Assembly (NCBI RefSeq): GCF_040807025.1
Contig: NC_090982.1
Location: 86,677,463-86,741,462 of the forward strand
Length of the DNA stretch: 64,000 nt
Direction: 5' to 3'
Source of the DNA: Struthio camelus
Taxonomy: Eukaryota > Chordata > Aves > Struthioniformes > Struthionidae
Within the stretch, counting starts at the first letter, position 1. Every line of letters begins with the position of its first letter. A program made the translations under genes and the position numbers. The notes beneath the pieces are model-generated. The model made no database searches, had not been told where the DNA came from, and saw only the letters and a list, made by a program, of their open reading frames with translations. Positions 31,961-44,910 of the stretch are shown piece by piece.

Positions 31961-34900
31961 ACAACAAATTCACTTCCTAAAAAATACACATAGGAAGCAA
32001 CCCAAAAAAAGGGGATGCAAATGTGGCTGAAGCAAATTCTGCAAGAAACGCCAGAATATTTGCCAGTGCTTTTCCGCCGTGTAGAAGAGCCAGGACGGGC
32101 CCCTTGTCCTGCAGCACAGCCTCTCTCCGTGGCCCGTGCCTCTTCCGCACAGCCCTACTTTGGGATTGGGGCGACAGGCCCGGAGAAACATGAGCAGGGG
32201 CTGATCTCCCTTGTCTGCATCGGAAATCGTGTTAAAATTCACATTTGCGTCAATGCATGCCAGCGTGGATGCGTCTGGCCCTCCGTGCCCAGCCCAACCC
32301 AATCCGCGGCCACCGCTTCTTTCCTTTTTGCGAAGGAAAAATGTATGAGTTCCCAAGCTCTGCAAACCTCTCGGGCCTCTCCGAAATATCCGCCCTCCTT
32401 TCTTCTCCCACGGCTGTGGGTTCAACACGGGTCCGTCCACGAAGGCCCAGGAAAACCCTGGTAGACTGCCTTGAAAAAGTACATCTTTTCAAGGTCAAAT
32501 AGTCAGCGAAAGGCAATAATGGAAACATCATCAGCAAAGAAAGACATGAGTCATGTGCCAAAAGAGCCTGACATTTCTAAATAACCGTGTGTTGTTTCTC
32601 ATTTTGGAGCTTTTGGATCATGTTTTCTGGCTTTCTTTTTGAATCGCAAAAGCATAAAGACTTGCATGGGCTGTAGCGTCCCCAGTTCTTATGATTTTTG
32701 TAACAAGTCTGGTGTTGTACGACACTTTTCCACAGCTTCAGCTCCCAGAGTCTTCGTCTCGGTTCTTTTAACTGAACGGTCCTCGTTTCTTTTCGTTGCT
32801 GTTCCCTATCACCCTGCTGTAACGTAGCTCCCCCTGTTCACAATAAAAACGCGAATGGCCACGTAGCCAGCGGTCGTGGCAGTCCTGCAAAGAGATGGAA
32901 GGCTGGAGCCAACCAGTTCCCACCACCAGCTGGAGGCATAAATAAGCACAGATGATTTTTCCAGCTCGTCTCTTCTCGAGAATTTAATGAAATAGTCCGT
33001 TAATTTGGAAGTGCACATATTACTTAAATTCTGAAACAAAACAAGAGACGTGAGAAGCCTGAATCCTCCCTCCTAGGTTAATGAAAATGCAGTTTCCAGT
33101 CTAAGCTTCTAATGATGTTCTGTAATAAAGTGAATTAATTCAGCTGTGATTGGGTTAAGAGAGAAGTGCTAGCATGGTGTTCTGCAAAGCGCAGCGGGTT
33201 AGAATTGCATGGTTAATGTGAAGTGAGCGGTGAGGAACAAGTCCCAACAGGCCTTCACGTAAGTAATTCTTTCTTCCTACTTAATCTTCCATCTGAGTTT
33301 ACAATTAAGTATGTAATCCTTCTTTCTTTAATATTCCTACCTCATGCTATGGCTTCTCTTTGTTCTCCCAAAGGAGAAATGCTTTGGATGTGAACTCCGC
33401 TGCTGAAACTAAAAGGCTAAATGCAGGACCTCGCACGTCTCATTTCTCCTTTGGATGGAGACCACCTTCTCCTGGGGTCACCAAGAGCTTTGCCTTTGGG
33501 TTACAAGTACAGATTCAGGCCTAACCTCACTGCCCTGTGTGCCAGGCTAAGTCACTAAATAAATCCCAACAACCTGCAGCAAGACATAGTTTTGGAAAAC
33601 ACTAAGGAGACTGGGACTTTATTTGGTCTGCAGGTGTTAGAAATAATTGTTCTCCTAAGGATTTTTAAATGCCTTTGAAATGACTGCAGCTTAGTGGGCG
33701 AGCGTTGGAAACATCGGACACCATTAGTCCATGATCTGAAAACAAGCCAATCATTTATGGGTGACCAGCAGGACACCTAATCCACCTGACTCTCCCAAAA
33801 GTCGTCGTGTAGGATTTACAGGGAGTATCAGTTGTGTGTAAAGTCGCGTTACGGCAATGGTGGGAATAGTCCTGACTTTGCAAGCTCCTTTGAAGTTGGA
33901 AAGAGCAAAGTCAAGTGAACCACCAGGTAGAACTTCAGTTACATTAACTTAACGTCACCTGAATAAATGTTTGATATACCATATTCTTTCCATACTGCCT
34001 ATATTTTAGACGATCGATTTATGTAACCATTTTACAACCAATACAGACAGCAGTCTAAAGAATTACACTTTTTTTCATGGGCTATAAAATCATTATACAA
34101 ATCTATCACCTCAGATATGAGCGCTGTGGAAAGAACTTGATACTCCTAAAGCAGCCTTTATAGAAGTTTTATTGGATTTTAATTTGTAGCATGGGCTGTA
34201 AATTGTGCGAGCGACAGTGCTCATACAGTGTACCTGACACAGCATACGTTGGGTTGCCCTTGAAGCAACGACAGTGACGAAGACACTCTTTTTAATAGAG
34301 TAACTAACTGCATGAGACGTCTCCTTCAAATGCTTTATTATGGTTGTATTATACTGTCTAGGAACACCTGTCACACCCGATTTCCTTTGCTTTTAGCATG
34401 GAGAAGGTGTATGAACTGTATTAGGGACAGCCAGATTGCAGATCTTGCAAAATAGGGTTGACACTGTTTCTGCCTGTAGTTGATAACGTCCTGTCTCTAG
34501 GACTAACACAGGGCTCTGCACTGACGACTTAGTTTGGTCTTTAGATCCTCTCCCCTTAACCTCCACAAATATATGGCCACAAAAAATTCCCGTATGTGTT
34601 GGCTACTTGCTAGGTGCTAAATTCATCCTAGTGAAGTATTTAAGCTGGGGCTTAATTCTATCCCTGTTTATCAGAGTGCTTGTGGCCAGATTTTTTTTTT
34701 TTTGGTATTAATGACAAGAGGCACAAAGAGGGGATTTTCAATAGGTTCATTTAGAAATCCAACCAGATACATTTCAGGTGTCTAACTATCTTTTAAAGAG
34801 CTATCTCAGATCTGTACTTAAATCCTATGGGTGTCCAGTAAGATTTAAGCAAACTCTAGAGGGCTCTGCTAAATAGTGATACACTGATAGGTGGTGTGTG

Positions 34901-37599
34901 TGGGTGCTTCTTGGAGGCTCTGTCCTTGAGGCACTTGCATGGGCAAGTAGCTCCTCTTTCTTCAGTAGTCTCACTAGCTTCCCTGGGGACGACTTGGTGG
35001 AGTAAAATTACTCGGCACCTAAGTATTTGCAGCACTAGGTCCCTTGAAGAAAAGCAGGTGAAAACACTAAATTTCCACATGGAGACTTTGGAACAATCAT
35101 TCCCCATAACATCTTGCCATGCTTTGTGAACTGTTCATTCAAGCTGCCAGCAAAGTAGTGAGTGAATAGCGCACATTAAAAGCAATTTTTCTTTTAATGT
35201 GTACAGCCCATCTTTTCCCGTCATTACCAGTGCTCTGGTACTTTTGCGGGCTGCATGCCCATAGGTGGTGTCATCTAGGGATGCAAAAACTGTTGTCTTG
35301 CATCAAACACAGTGCACCAAATCCATTTGCTCAATGTTTTTTCTCAGGACAAAAACGCTTCTGAACTGCAAGTGTAAATGTATCCTGTTGAAAAATATGC
35401 AGTAATATGCCCATGGGAAGTTTCTTCCTAACCTCAGTTGTCTAGCAGTTGAAGCCTTAAAAACTTCAATACATATGAAAACTATGTACACATCAATCTT
35501 TATACACAGAGCAACAAATAGCTGTAGATCTTATTTAGATAGTTTCACAGCGTTCTCTTAAATCCTCCCTCCCACTTTGCCACAATAAGCTTAGGTAGCC
35601 AAGAACAAGCGGTTCATGATGAACTATTGAAAAAATATTTATTTACCTTTTTCCCCTTGTATGTTGCCTTTTAATTCAGTTACATGCTTTCATTAGTCTC
35701 CTCCCATAAAGAGAAAATAAAGCACCTCTGGCCTTATCTAAACTATTATTTCGTCTTTCTGGTGCTGTCTGTTAGCTCTCAACCTTGCTGAGCTTTCCCA
35801 GCTTTTCGATCTCCCTTTGCGCGTGTGCTTCTCGGATTATGATCATTGCCTCCTGAGCCCCTCTGTCCCCAGGCTGCGATGGCCAGTGTCACCGCTTGGA
35901 GCAGCGTTAGCCCTTTATGACCCACTGCCTGCCCCATTCGTTAGCCCTCCACGACTCACCCTGCTCTCGTCCCCTGATGCCTGGCAGACAGCAAGAGGAC
36001 GTCCCCATGGACCTGGCTACCACAACGTCCTCCCTTTGCACCTTCTCGCAGCGGTCTTCCTCAGCAAAAGAGGAGACCATTTCATGGAGACTTGCTCGAC
36101 AGCAAGTACTCTGTTAAAGCTGCTGATTTTAGTGACAAATTGTATATTTTTGTTAGCTCAGATACTTAATTCCTCTGTTCCTTCAGACCTGCTGAATGAA
36201 ATCCACCTGCTCTGAGGACTGCAGCCTTCACAGTCAGTTTGTTCCTACCTGTTAGCCCCCATAACTCCTCCAAATTATTACAGGTCATTCCTGACATCAT
36301 ATCTCTGCATCTTTTTCTGACCGAACATGCAATCTGTCACACTGTATAACACGTGTGAAAAACTGAAAGATGGGGAAAACCCTCCCAAACAAATCAAAAG
36401 CAGGTGAGGACAGCTCCAGTTTTCCCAGTCGGAGGATTCTCCTGGCCAACGGGCGGATAGATAACAAGCTGACAGTCATTATCCTCGCTGGGTGAAGTCC
36501 CCAGGGATGTTCCCCTCTCCTGAGCACATGCAGAAGTACAGTTACTCCTCAAGCATTTGTTAGTAGTAAATGGATAAAAAGAGCCGAAGCAGGCACAGTA
36601 GGCTTCAGTTCTGGAGGTTAATTTCAGAGGTCTCCAGAAGCCAGTAATAAAACACGCCTGGACAATTTCCAGTCATGCTAGAGGACCATTTCTGCTAGAA
36701 GGCGGCTGCCTGCTCCCCAGCTGTCCCTGGTTTGGGCACTGCGATGGAGGTGATTCATATCCGGTCGCTTGCCTTTTGATGCCTCAGCACCAGCCACAGG
36801 CTCGGCAAGCATGAAAATGCGATAAAATGTACAGGAGGGTTGGCACCATGTTTGAAATTTAGATCTTTCTCAGGCTTTTCTTTAATAAGGCACATATTTA
36901 TGGTTATGAGAATAGATTTTTGTAACCACTCAAAACCAGGCTTAAAGAACTGAGAGATGTAAAACAAGCTGCAAAAATTACCTTGACAACATGATCTGTA
37001 AATCTGGCGACATAACCGAAATGTTAACACAACTGAAGAGCTGGCATTCTCATCTGAAAAGCCTCACGAGTATTTTGCATTCAGAACAAAGGATTTATAC
37101 ACATGAACTTGATCACAGACGATATAATGTTAGTATTAGTTTTTCCATTGTTCTTCCAGAAACCTTAAGGAGAAAGTTGAAAAGAAGCCAGCAACATATT
37201 CACCAGGCTCAAAGTTGCAGGACTTTCAGTGTATCCTGTGACTAATGATTGCAGAGTGTTTACTTTGCAATAGGTGATTTGATTTTGGAGCTGCTACGAC
37301 CGCTCTTGGTCGTGTGTCTACCATGACACGTAGCACTGTGAGTGAAGCACCTCATTTTGTCAGAAAAGTGTATGGTTTCATGCTAAGCAAGAGGAATCAG
37401 TCCTCCACAGCAATACATAAACCTGATGCTTCAAAAGTCCTAATTTCCCAAAGCAGAGGGAGATGATAAATGACTTCCTCTTGGAAGAAAACGCAAATGA
37501 AAAAGTAGACTGGATGTTCTTTAAGAGGAATCTGTCAGCTTGCCAAAAGCTCACGGCTCTAAAATCAAGGAAGAACATGATTTTGTCTGGTTGTGAAGT
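31961..37599. other. intergenic, nothing recognised
   Basis: AT-rich to balanced DNA with only short chance open frames. The stretch 33,090-33,290 has enhancer-like words ('gtgaattaattcagctgtga'). No gene, RNA or repeat family is recognised. Confidence 0.45.
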
Positions 37600-38700
37600 A
37601 AAGGCCACCACTAGAAATCAAAAAGTGCCGTACGAGAAGAGATGGCAAATTGCAGCCTGTTTTAATGAGAAGGTATTAGGTGTGAAGCCTGAAAAGAAGA
37701 GTTAATATCAGGGGAAATGAACAACTATTGGGGTGGCAAAAGATAATAAGGGTTTTTTGTCAACTGTATTAGGAAATCCTCCTGGAGACAGCAAAGGCCC
37801 GTTACTATTGGCAAGTGGTGGAATTATTAATAAGGTAATGAAAATAAGGCCCTTTTGCTAATCGTTGTCGTCAGGCATTTTGCAAGAACCGGGCTGATTA
37901 GCTGTATCGCGTGAGGAGGGCAGGGAAATTTCCAGCCCGTTGCTGATCACGGAGGATATGAAACAGAAAAGAACAGGGACGAGCGATTCCAAAGCTGAGC
38001 GCTTTGCCCTGAACAGCGCCGAAGGGTGCTGCCTTGGGGAATATCTGCTGGCGCCCAGGACAGCAGGGAAACACAGGGAGATGGGGGGAACGGTGAGGTG
38101 CCAGAGAGGCACAGAAAGGGCAGACAGGATGCTCTGGGTAAGTATCGGCTGGGTTGCCTGCCAATTTCTGGGCCAAAGAATGGAAAAGGTGACAGAAGAT
38201 GAGATAGATAAAGAATTAAAGCACGGGAGTGTAATTAATGCCAGTCAAAATGGTTTTATGGAAAATAGATCTTGTCAAAGAAATGTGATTTCATTCTTTG
38301 ATGAGATAACACATTGGGCTGATAAAAGTGACTGTGTTGAGGTAATAGACTCCTCTAAAGCAGTTAGCGCGGCACGGGCTGACATTCTGATTAACATTTA
38401 TCATGGTAAGCTATCAATAATGAACACATTAAACGGGTGAAGGCCTGGCTAACTGACAGATCTCAAAGAGGGGCTGTCAGGAGGAAAATCAGTAGCAAAT
38501 GGTGCGATTTCCAGTGGGAGCTGGCGGAATACATTCAGCCTTTTCCTCCGTGATACCAAAGCAAACATAAAATCAGCGTTGCTAAAATACAGGCATGCTA
38601 TAAGGCTTGGCAGAACGGTGCAGGATAAGGAGGGAAGGGCAGTCGACTGTCCTGAGTGCTCTGGGCCATTTGGGGAGATCAAAGAGTATATGGTTTATGA
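37600..38700 (+). mobile_element. ancient CR1-type LINE relic
   Basis: Translations of the plus strand give scattered but ordered CR1 reverse-transcriptase phrases in several frames. DNKGF followed by GPLLLASGG lies at about 37,740-37,835 (the pre-RT linker region of CR1 ORF2). INASQNGFMENRSCQRNVISF and DEITHWAD lie at about 38,238-38,325 (matching the 'QHGF.KG.SC..NLI.F.DE.T' block), then DSSKAV at about 38,349 (in place of DFSKAFD). WLTDRSQRGAV follows in another frame at 38,446-38,480. The part 37,860-38,180 does not look like CR1 and may be an insertion or too degraded. Frameshifts and substitutions in conserved positions show an old, dead copy, much older than the one at 1.5 kb. Confidence 0.7.
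38187..38440 (+). pseudogene. reverse-transcriptase remnant of the old CR1 copy
   Basis: This is the clearest coding part of the relic. From a VTEDEI-type phrase it runs through the QNGFMENRSC block and FDEITHWAD to a stop at 38,438-38,440, after which homology continues in the next frame (KAWLTDRSQR). The highly conserved 'DFSKAFD' motif is altered to DSSKAVS, and the catalytic FADD region is not recognisable downstream. It codes for nothing functional. It is part of a longer chance-extended open frame starting at 37,940. Confidence 0.65.
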
Positions 38701-40529
38701 TGGCTACATGCAAAGTTAAATGCTTGGGATAAAAGGCAAAGTGGAGCCAGTGCCTGGAAGCCGAGGCTGGAAAAAGCCACATGAGGCTCATTTTCAACCG
38801 GGTGAGCAGGGTGTCATCAACATCGGATGCCTCTGCTGTCCACATTTGAGTCAAACCTAAGTTTTCTGTCTTAGGAGAGAGGTGATGGGATGAAAAATAA
38901 ATGGACTTTGATATGTTTTCATGAGCCCTGTAGCCTTCAGCCGCAGAGATGACCCCAGAGTTGTGAGCTGCCTTGGCCACATCTGGTGTTGTTCTGGGTT
39001 TGATGCCCCTGTAGGTCCCAGTCGGGGAAAACGGGTGCCCTGGACAGAAACTATGGGGACATCGTCAGAGCCAAAGCGACATTTTTCAACAGGGACGTTT
39101 GCTTCAGTGTATGCATGTGTTTTTGTGTATAAAAACTTGTTCTCTTTCCTTTCTCCGTAAGTCCATAAAACGCCCAGCTGGAGCTTAGTTTGGCTTCACA
39201 AATGACTTCTGCAAACGTAGCTGATGGAGTGAGGTGATCTGTGTGGAAAATTGCCTTTTCACTCCATCTTGCCTGACTTGTTTTCAGGCCTTTGAGTTGA
39301 CCCCAAGATATCTGCATTACCTATCTAATACGGCAACTTGTCCCAGGGCTTGGTTTATCAGAGCACCCCGGAAAGAAGGGAGAAGCCCAGGGCAGGATCC
39401 TCCTGCAAAATGCCAACCGCTATATTACTGTATTATATTATAAAATGTCAGGATAAACGGCCATATTGATGCATTTCACTCCAAATGCACCAGGACGTGC
39501 AGTTTTCCTGGCCTTGCAGGCTGAAAGTGCCGCTCTTTCTCTCTTGTACCTGCCTGAAGGAAGAAAAAGGCCTCGAGGCCTCTTCAATGGCTCATTTCTT
39601 TTTCTCTCTGCTATTACTGCCCCACAAACACCAATTTACGTAGTTTTGCCTTAGCCATGCAATGTAATTACCAGGTTGCTGAAAGCAGGAAGATTATCCA
39701 AATATTACTAGTTTGTTCACCAACAGCTGAAGAAGACTGACTGAAGACTGATGTCTGTTTTCAGGTTTTACACTTAACATATAAAAATGAGAGCAGAGCT
39801 CGGAAGGGATATTTAATTGGTAACTTTTTTTAAGCACCTCGTTCTTGGCATCCTTTATGGGCAATGATGTTCTGTACCTCTCCAAGACTGAACTGATGAA
39901 AGAAACTGGAGCAAGACCATATCAAGGACAAAGCCAGAATCCAGATTTTAATGAAGCAAACATAACCTTTTACTGGGGCAAACTCACCCAGAGCTCGTCA
40001 CAAACCTGATTAAAGCCTATGCAGCTATTCAGTACACTGTTTAATTATAGCAGAACCTGTGAGCCCCCTTGGAGTTAAGGATATTCAGACTTTCTAATAA
40101 ACTTTCCTTCCTCGATTTTTGGAAGCTTATAATGTATTTATAATAAAATATGCTTCAGGCAGAAGCTTGCTGATATGAAACGCTAACACAGCCGGTGCCC
40201 TCCTGAGAGCAAACTAATCCTAGGGGGTGTCTGAACAAAATCCCTCTGAAATAGCCAAGAAAATGGGGATTTGCCAGCTCTCCTTGCTGGCCGTGCCTGC
40301 GCTCCCACCTAGACCTCCACTTTGGAGACGGGCAAGAGGGGAAGCGTGCTGGTTTTGGGAGGAGGTGGAAGAAACCATAAGGAAATTATAAAAAACTTGC
40401 CAAGCCCATATTTCTGTGGCTCTTCCCGTTTCTCCAGCGTAGGCATTGCAGGATCGGCTCCTTAATGCTACCCATTCACCTGCTTCCAGTTTTTTGGATT
40501 GGTGTCAGGCCATTAAAAAGGGCTTGTGC
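38701..40529. other. intergenic, nothing recognised
   Basis: AT-rich DNA without recognisable genes or repeats. Short open frames only. Confidence 0.4.
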
Positions 40530-40700
40530 ATTTTCGTTTTAGCATTATTTATTTGTGAATCGAGAATCTGCTGTAATTAACATGCACAGGGGGAGAGGGG
40601 TGCAGCTTTCTCTTTATTAGAGGATGCAATAAATCTTATGCAAAATACGTTGATTGCCTCTGCCACCAAATCGTGGACTCTGGTTATTGCAGCAAAAATG
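40530..40700. promoter_or_regulatory. possible conserved non-coding element
   Basis: The segment has 'agcattatttatttgtgaat', 'ctgtaattaacatgcac' and 'cttatgcaaaatacg', that is, homeodomain TAATTA and octamer-like words within 150 bases, without simple-repeat character. It is a candidate enhancer by motif texture alone. Confidence 0.25.
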
Positions 40701-43700
40701 GGTGAAATGGTGCACGGTAAGCACTGCCTCCTTGCTCACTCAGCAAATTTGTCCCTAATATAGCTGCGCCAATTCTTTCCTCCTTTAATACACTGAATTC
40801 ATTATAGATGTGAGAAGGTATAAGCATTTTCCCTCTGGATCCCTGCAAGAGTATCAAAGCAAATGCTTTCTATTTGGACACTGAAAAACAGAGCGCTGAT
40901 TTTCTCTTGATGCCACATTTGCTTCATAACAGCGTGTAATAATAATACAACCTCTGAGGGAAGAAGGCAAATGTCTCCTACCTAGTGGAGAGTGCCCAGT
41001 TCCAGGGAAAACCCATCTCCTCCTGGTGCACCGCCGGGCTGGCTGGCGGCTGCCGTACGGGTTCGTTAGGAAACTCCCGTCCGCGGAGTTAAAGCGTATC
41101 CTACAGGAGACGTTGCCACGTTTTTCTTTCAGGATCAAGATTGCACCAGCCCAAGGATTTGGGGTGCTCGAAAGCTAGGACATTGCAGCAAAGAAAGACT
41201 AGAAAGAAAAAAAAAAGAAAGAATTAAGATTTAATCCTCTCCTCTTCCCCCTTCCCCCCCAAAAAAATTAATAAGGGAAGGAATTTCTCCCATATAAGTA
41301 TGAAAAGTCGTGAAAGAGTTGGTGGCAATCTGAAGAGGTGTTAAGGGTAACTTTTTTAATGCGAGGAAGCACTGAAATAAATCCTACCAGTTCTGCTAAG
41401 GACTGAGCAGTGTTCCAACACCTCCTTTTATCCAAAACACGTTGCTTTGTGCTGTAGGATTTTCACTCAGCAATAGATTCAGAGGGGAAAAAAAAGCAGC
41501 CTTTAGCATATTTTTTACAGCTGTAAGCACAGAAGTGGAAAGGATCAAAAGAAATAATTTATCATCTTCTTGCATGCTTACAAAAATAAATGTACTTTCA
41601 AATTTCATAGAGTTTTCCCAAGTTTCACTGCATCACAGCCTATTTATAAAGGCTCAACACTACTAACTTTCTGTGGAGGCTTGAATTTTCCACTTCAGCA
41701 GCCTCTTCTATCTGTGGATCTCCAAAACCTGATGCAAATATCAGTGGGTGATGGTTCCCAGTGCTGCTGTGGAATATTATCTCCCTTTTAGATAGCGTGA
41801 GACAGGTACAGAAAAATTATGTAGCTGACTGCAAGTAATATCTAGATACTACTATAAATAACCTCCTGGTCTTATGAGAGCCTGTCTGGTAGCCACGGTG
41901 TGACAGAGGCCTACAAACACCTTCCCTGGACAGCTTCTCTTCTTGCATCCTGGCAATTTGTTGGTGAGTACCTAGGTCCGGGGAATTGGTCACTTAGGGA
42001 ATCCCAGGTCCTGATACACTGCGTCTACATTCGTTTGCCTATGTGTTGGCTTAAAAAGTCATACCAGCATGTTTCTGCATTTGCAAGGAGGCTGGAAGTG
42101 ACAAAGGGCGCCACATATATTGCTTGCAAGGAGCTCCTTGCACTCAGCCTGGCTGCGGTCCGTGCTCCAGCAGATCGACGACATGGCCATGTGAGAACGC
42201 GTCTCTTAATTATCGGCCAATGGTATCGGCAACTGAATGATGCTAAATGCACCCATGAAGTTAGTTTCCAGGTGGCAGTCGTGTTTCACTGCACGGGGGA
42301 CTGAATTCTGCTTCATTAGAGACAACTAAAAAGAAAAAAAGAATCCTTGTCACTCCCTATTTTTGGTGGATTGAAACCAAGAAGATCTATAGACCGTACG
42401 GGCTGATATGTATGAGCCCAGTAGAAATTGGGAGCATGAGCATGTCCAGCGGCTACCAGAGAAGGCCTGAGGAGACGGGTACAGAGCTATTTCTCCATCA
42501 CATCCAGTTTGCTGGGAGGAGAGCTCATCTGAGGAGTTCAAGTGCTTAATTTTCCTCATGCATTTGGCCACTAACATAGTGCAAACTAAACTCAAGTGGG
42601 TAAATAAGATTGTGTGGTGACTGTACTTGGCTCATACCAATCACTTCTCTACCGCATGGGAGCAAATCTTAAAGGAAGCAGGCTGCAGAAAATTTTGCCT
42701 TAGGATTTAACAATTATATGGCAACTCCTTGATCACACAGAACCAAAACTGGTAAAAATGTCATCTCCTCTATATGGAAGAGAAAAACTGCTTTGTAAAA
42801 GTTCCCATTTCAGTTCTGTCTTTGGACACTCTCATCTGCGCGAAATCTCTTTTGGGAAGACCAAGCTCAAAGCTTTTTCCAGTTTTCAACAGAAAACATT
42901 GGCACCAAAGAGTCACATTTTAGTGGAAAGAACATTCTCTGTAGCTGAAACATTTTACATTTTTGATTTTTTTCTAGTTTGAAGCCTTGGAAATTTCTAA
43001 GGTGATGCTATGAACATTTCCATTTTCTTCCAAAAATCACGTTTTACCTAAAAGATTGTCCAAAATATTGGTTTCATCAACTGTAACTGTAAGCATGGAA
43101 GTTTTCATTCCCTTCTATACCATCAAGGGTCTCATTACATATGATATTAGGAAAACCGAACGAAAACTGGTGAATCCCATTGAGAAGTGAGTAGACCAGG
43201 TTGAAAGGCTGTCCTCCGGCAGATTCTCTGGCTGCCTCTGAGGACGTTCAAGCCCAGGAGAAATGCAGCGTGCCCTCGGTTTCCCTCTCCAGTGCCCAGC
43301 ACTGCAGGTTCCCACAAGCACCCGAGCTGGGACTGTTCTCCTGAGGCCCTGACCCTTGGGGCCCTCCCTCAAGAAAGAGTGCATAAAATAGCACTGAGCC
43401 AACCCTGCTGCTGACCACAGGCTGGGTTTGGTTTCCTGGGGCCAATGTATGGCATCAGTTTGTTTTCTAGAACTAATTTGCACGCAACTAAAAGACGGTA
43501 AATCGTGAGTGTTGGCCTTTGTCAATGACTGACTCTGCTAGCCCCGAGGAGGAGACATGTCCCAGCTGCTCAGCTTTGATGTGGAACAGGAACTTGGAGA
43601 TGTCATCATGAGTGGAGGGGGCAATTTGAGCCAGCTGATCTGTGCATCCACCCACTCGACTGGAAGAGTCAGTGCAAGTCAAAGGGGGACGAAGATCAAC

Positions 43701-44309
43701 TCTGAAACCCATAAAAAACCAAAGAAAACTCTCCTAGCAGGCTCCTGCTAGGGTAGTTATATAATGGGGGCTGTGCTGGTATAAATGGCATGCCGTCCTT
43801 TTTAATCTAGAATAAAAACCTTTTTCTCTTTTCAAAGCAAAGTAAGTGCTATTCATCGAAAATTGGCTGGAAGAACAATTCTGGAGCAGCTCCCTGAATA
43901 CAGATTTTACTCTGGAGGAAAATCACACATATTCCAGAGTGACTAATGTGCTCACAGAATGGGACAATTGTTCCAAAATAAAACAAGCAGCAGCGATGAT
44001 ATGCAGCGAGAGCTATTTGCATTCAGTGGAGCCTAGGTGGGTATTTATATGTAACTGTATGCTTGCTTCTTGTATTCTTCCCCAGGCAGCCACCACCAGC
44101 CACGTCAGAGATGGAGATATTCTGGACTACAGGTCTTTACTGCGGCCCTTCCTAGGTTCCCACACAGTCCCCTGGTGTAGATACGTACACGATCTGGACT
44201 TGAGACCACCTTGGGGCCTGCATTTACCTGCCAAAGTAGAGATTCGCCTGCTCCTTGCTGGTTCTCTGATGTGGCCGGTGTCATTGCGAGAGCGAAGAGT
44301 TAATAGGGA
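40701..44309. other. intergenic, low-complexity tracts
   Basis: There is A-rich low-complexity sequence at 41,200-41,225. The stretch 42,840-43,060 has repeated 'gaaaac/gttttc/tggaaa' words similar to 19,230-19,330, perhaps a degraded DNA transposon. A 182-codon plus-strand open frame begins at 43,846; it has no domain, and its right end overlaps the octamer-bearing segment at 44,310, so it is taken as chance. Confidence 0.4.
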
Positions 44310-44400
44310 CCCATCACCAAATGTGCTGTCTAATCAGAGCCTTTGGCGAGCACTACCAAATAGCAATTACCTTGATTTGCATAAATATAGGTGAGATCAA
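44310..44400. promoter_or_regulatory. possible enhancer core with perfect octamer
   Basis: A perfect ATTTGCAT octamer (POU-domain site) lies at 44,375-44,382, directly followed by 'aaatata', in a segment that also has 'gtctaatcagag' and 'tagcaattacc' homeodomain-type words. The combination is typical of POU/homeodomain enhancers; function is not shown. Confidence 0.3.
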
Positions 44401-44644
44401 CTGTCGCAGCTGTTCCCTCTGAGCACGAGAGCCAGGGCGCAGAACAGGAGCGTGCCTTGGTGTGAAACAGTGATTTGGGGAGAAGAGCTGGGGCCCAGCG
44501 GGCTGGGAAGGGAGTGCAGAGTGGTGTAGGGGCTGGTGGGGGTGAGCCTGCCCCTCCTCCACGGTGCATGAATCCTTCTTGTGCGTGCTCAGCTCTCCTC
44601 ACCTGGCTACTCAAAGTAGCACGAAATTTGGGTTGGTTTTAGTG

Positions 44645-44910
44645 ATGAAATCCGAGATGTTTCTGAGCACGCCATCGTTACTTGAAATCAGTGGTCATGA
44701 AACCGAGACGTTTCCAAGCATGCCGTTGGCTCTCTAAACCCATGGGGATGAAACCCGAGATGTTTCCAAGCACGCTATTGGCTCCACAGAGCCAAAATCC
44801 ACAGAGATGAAACCCAAGACGTTTCCAGGCATGCCATTGGTTCTCAAAATCCACAGGGATGAAACCCCCCAGATGTTTCCTAGCATGCCATTGGTTCTCG
44901 AAATCCACGG
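44645..44910 (+). repeat. about 52 bp minisatellite, five units
   Basis: Five diverged units start at 44,645, 44,697, 44,748, 44,807 and 44,859, so the spacing is 52, 51, 59 and 52 bases. The shared pattern is 'atgaaacccgagatgtttcc', then 'aagcatgccattggttctc' and 'aaaatccacaggg'. The fourth spacing is longer because of a few extra bases in unit 3. The minus strand is open across most of the array and would encode a repeated DFENQWHAWKRLG-like peptide. That is a result of the unit lengths, not evidence of a protein. Confidence 0.9.

Noticed and set aside
43846-44394. 182-codon plus-strand frame
   Set aside because: No recognised motif, ordinary composition, no supporting signals, and it runs into a segment that looks regulatory.
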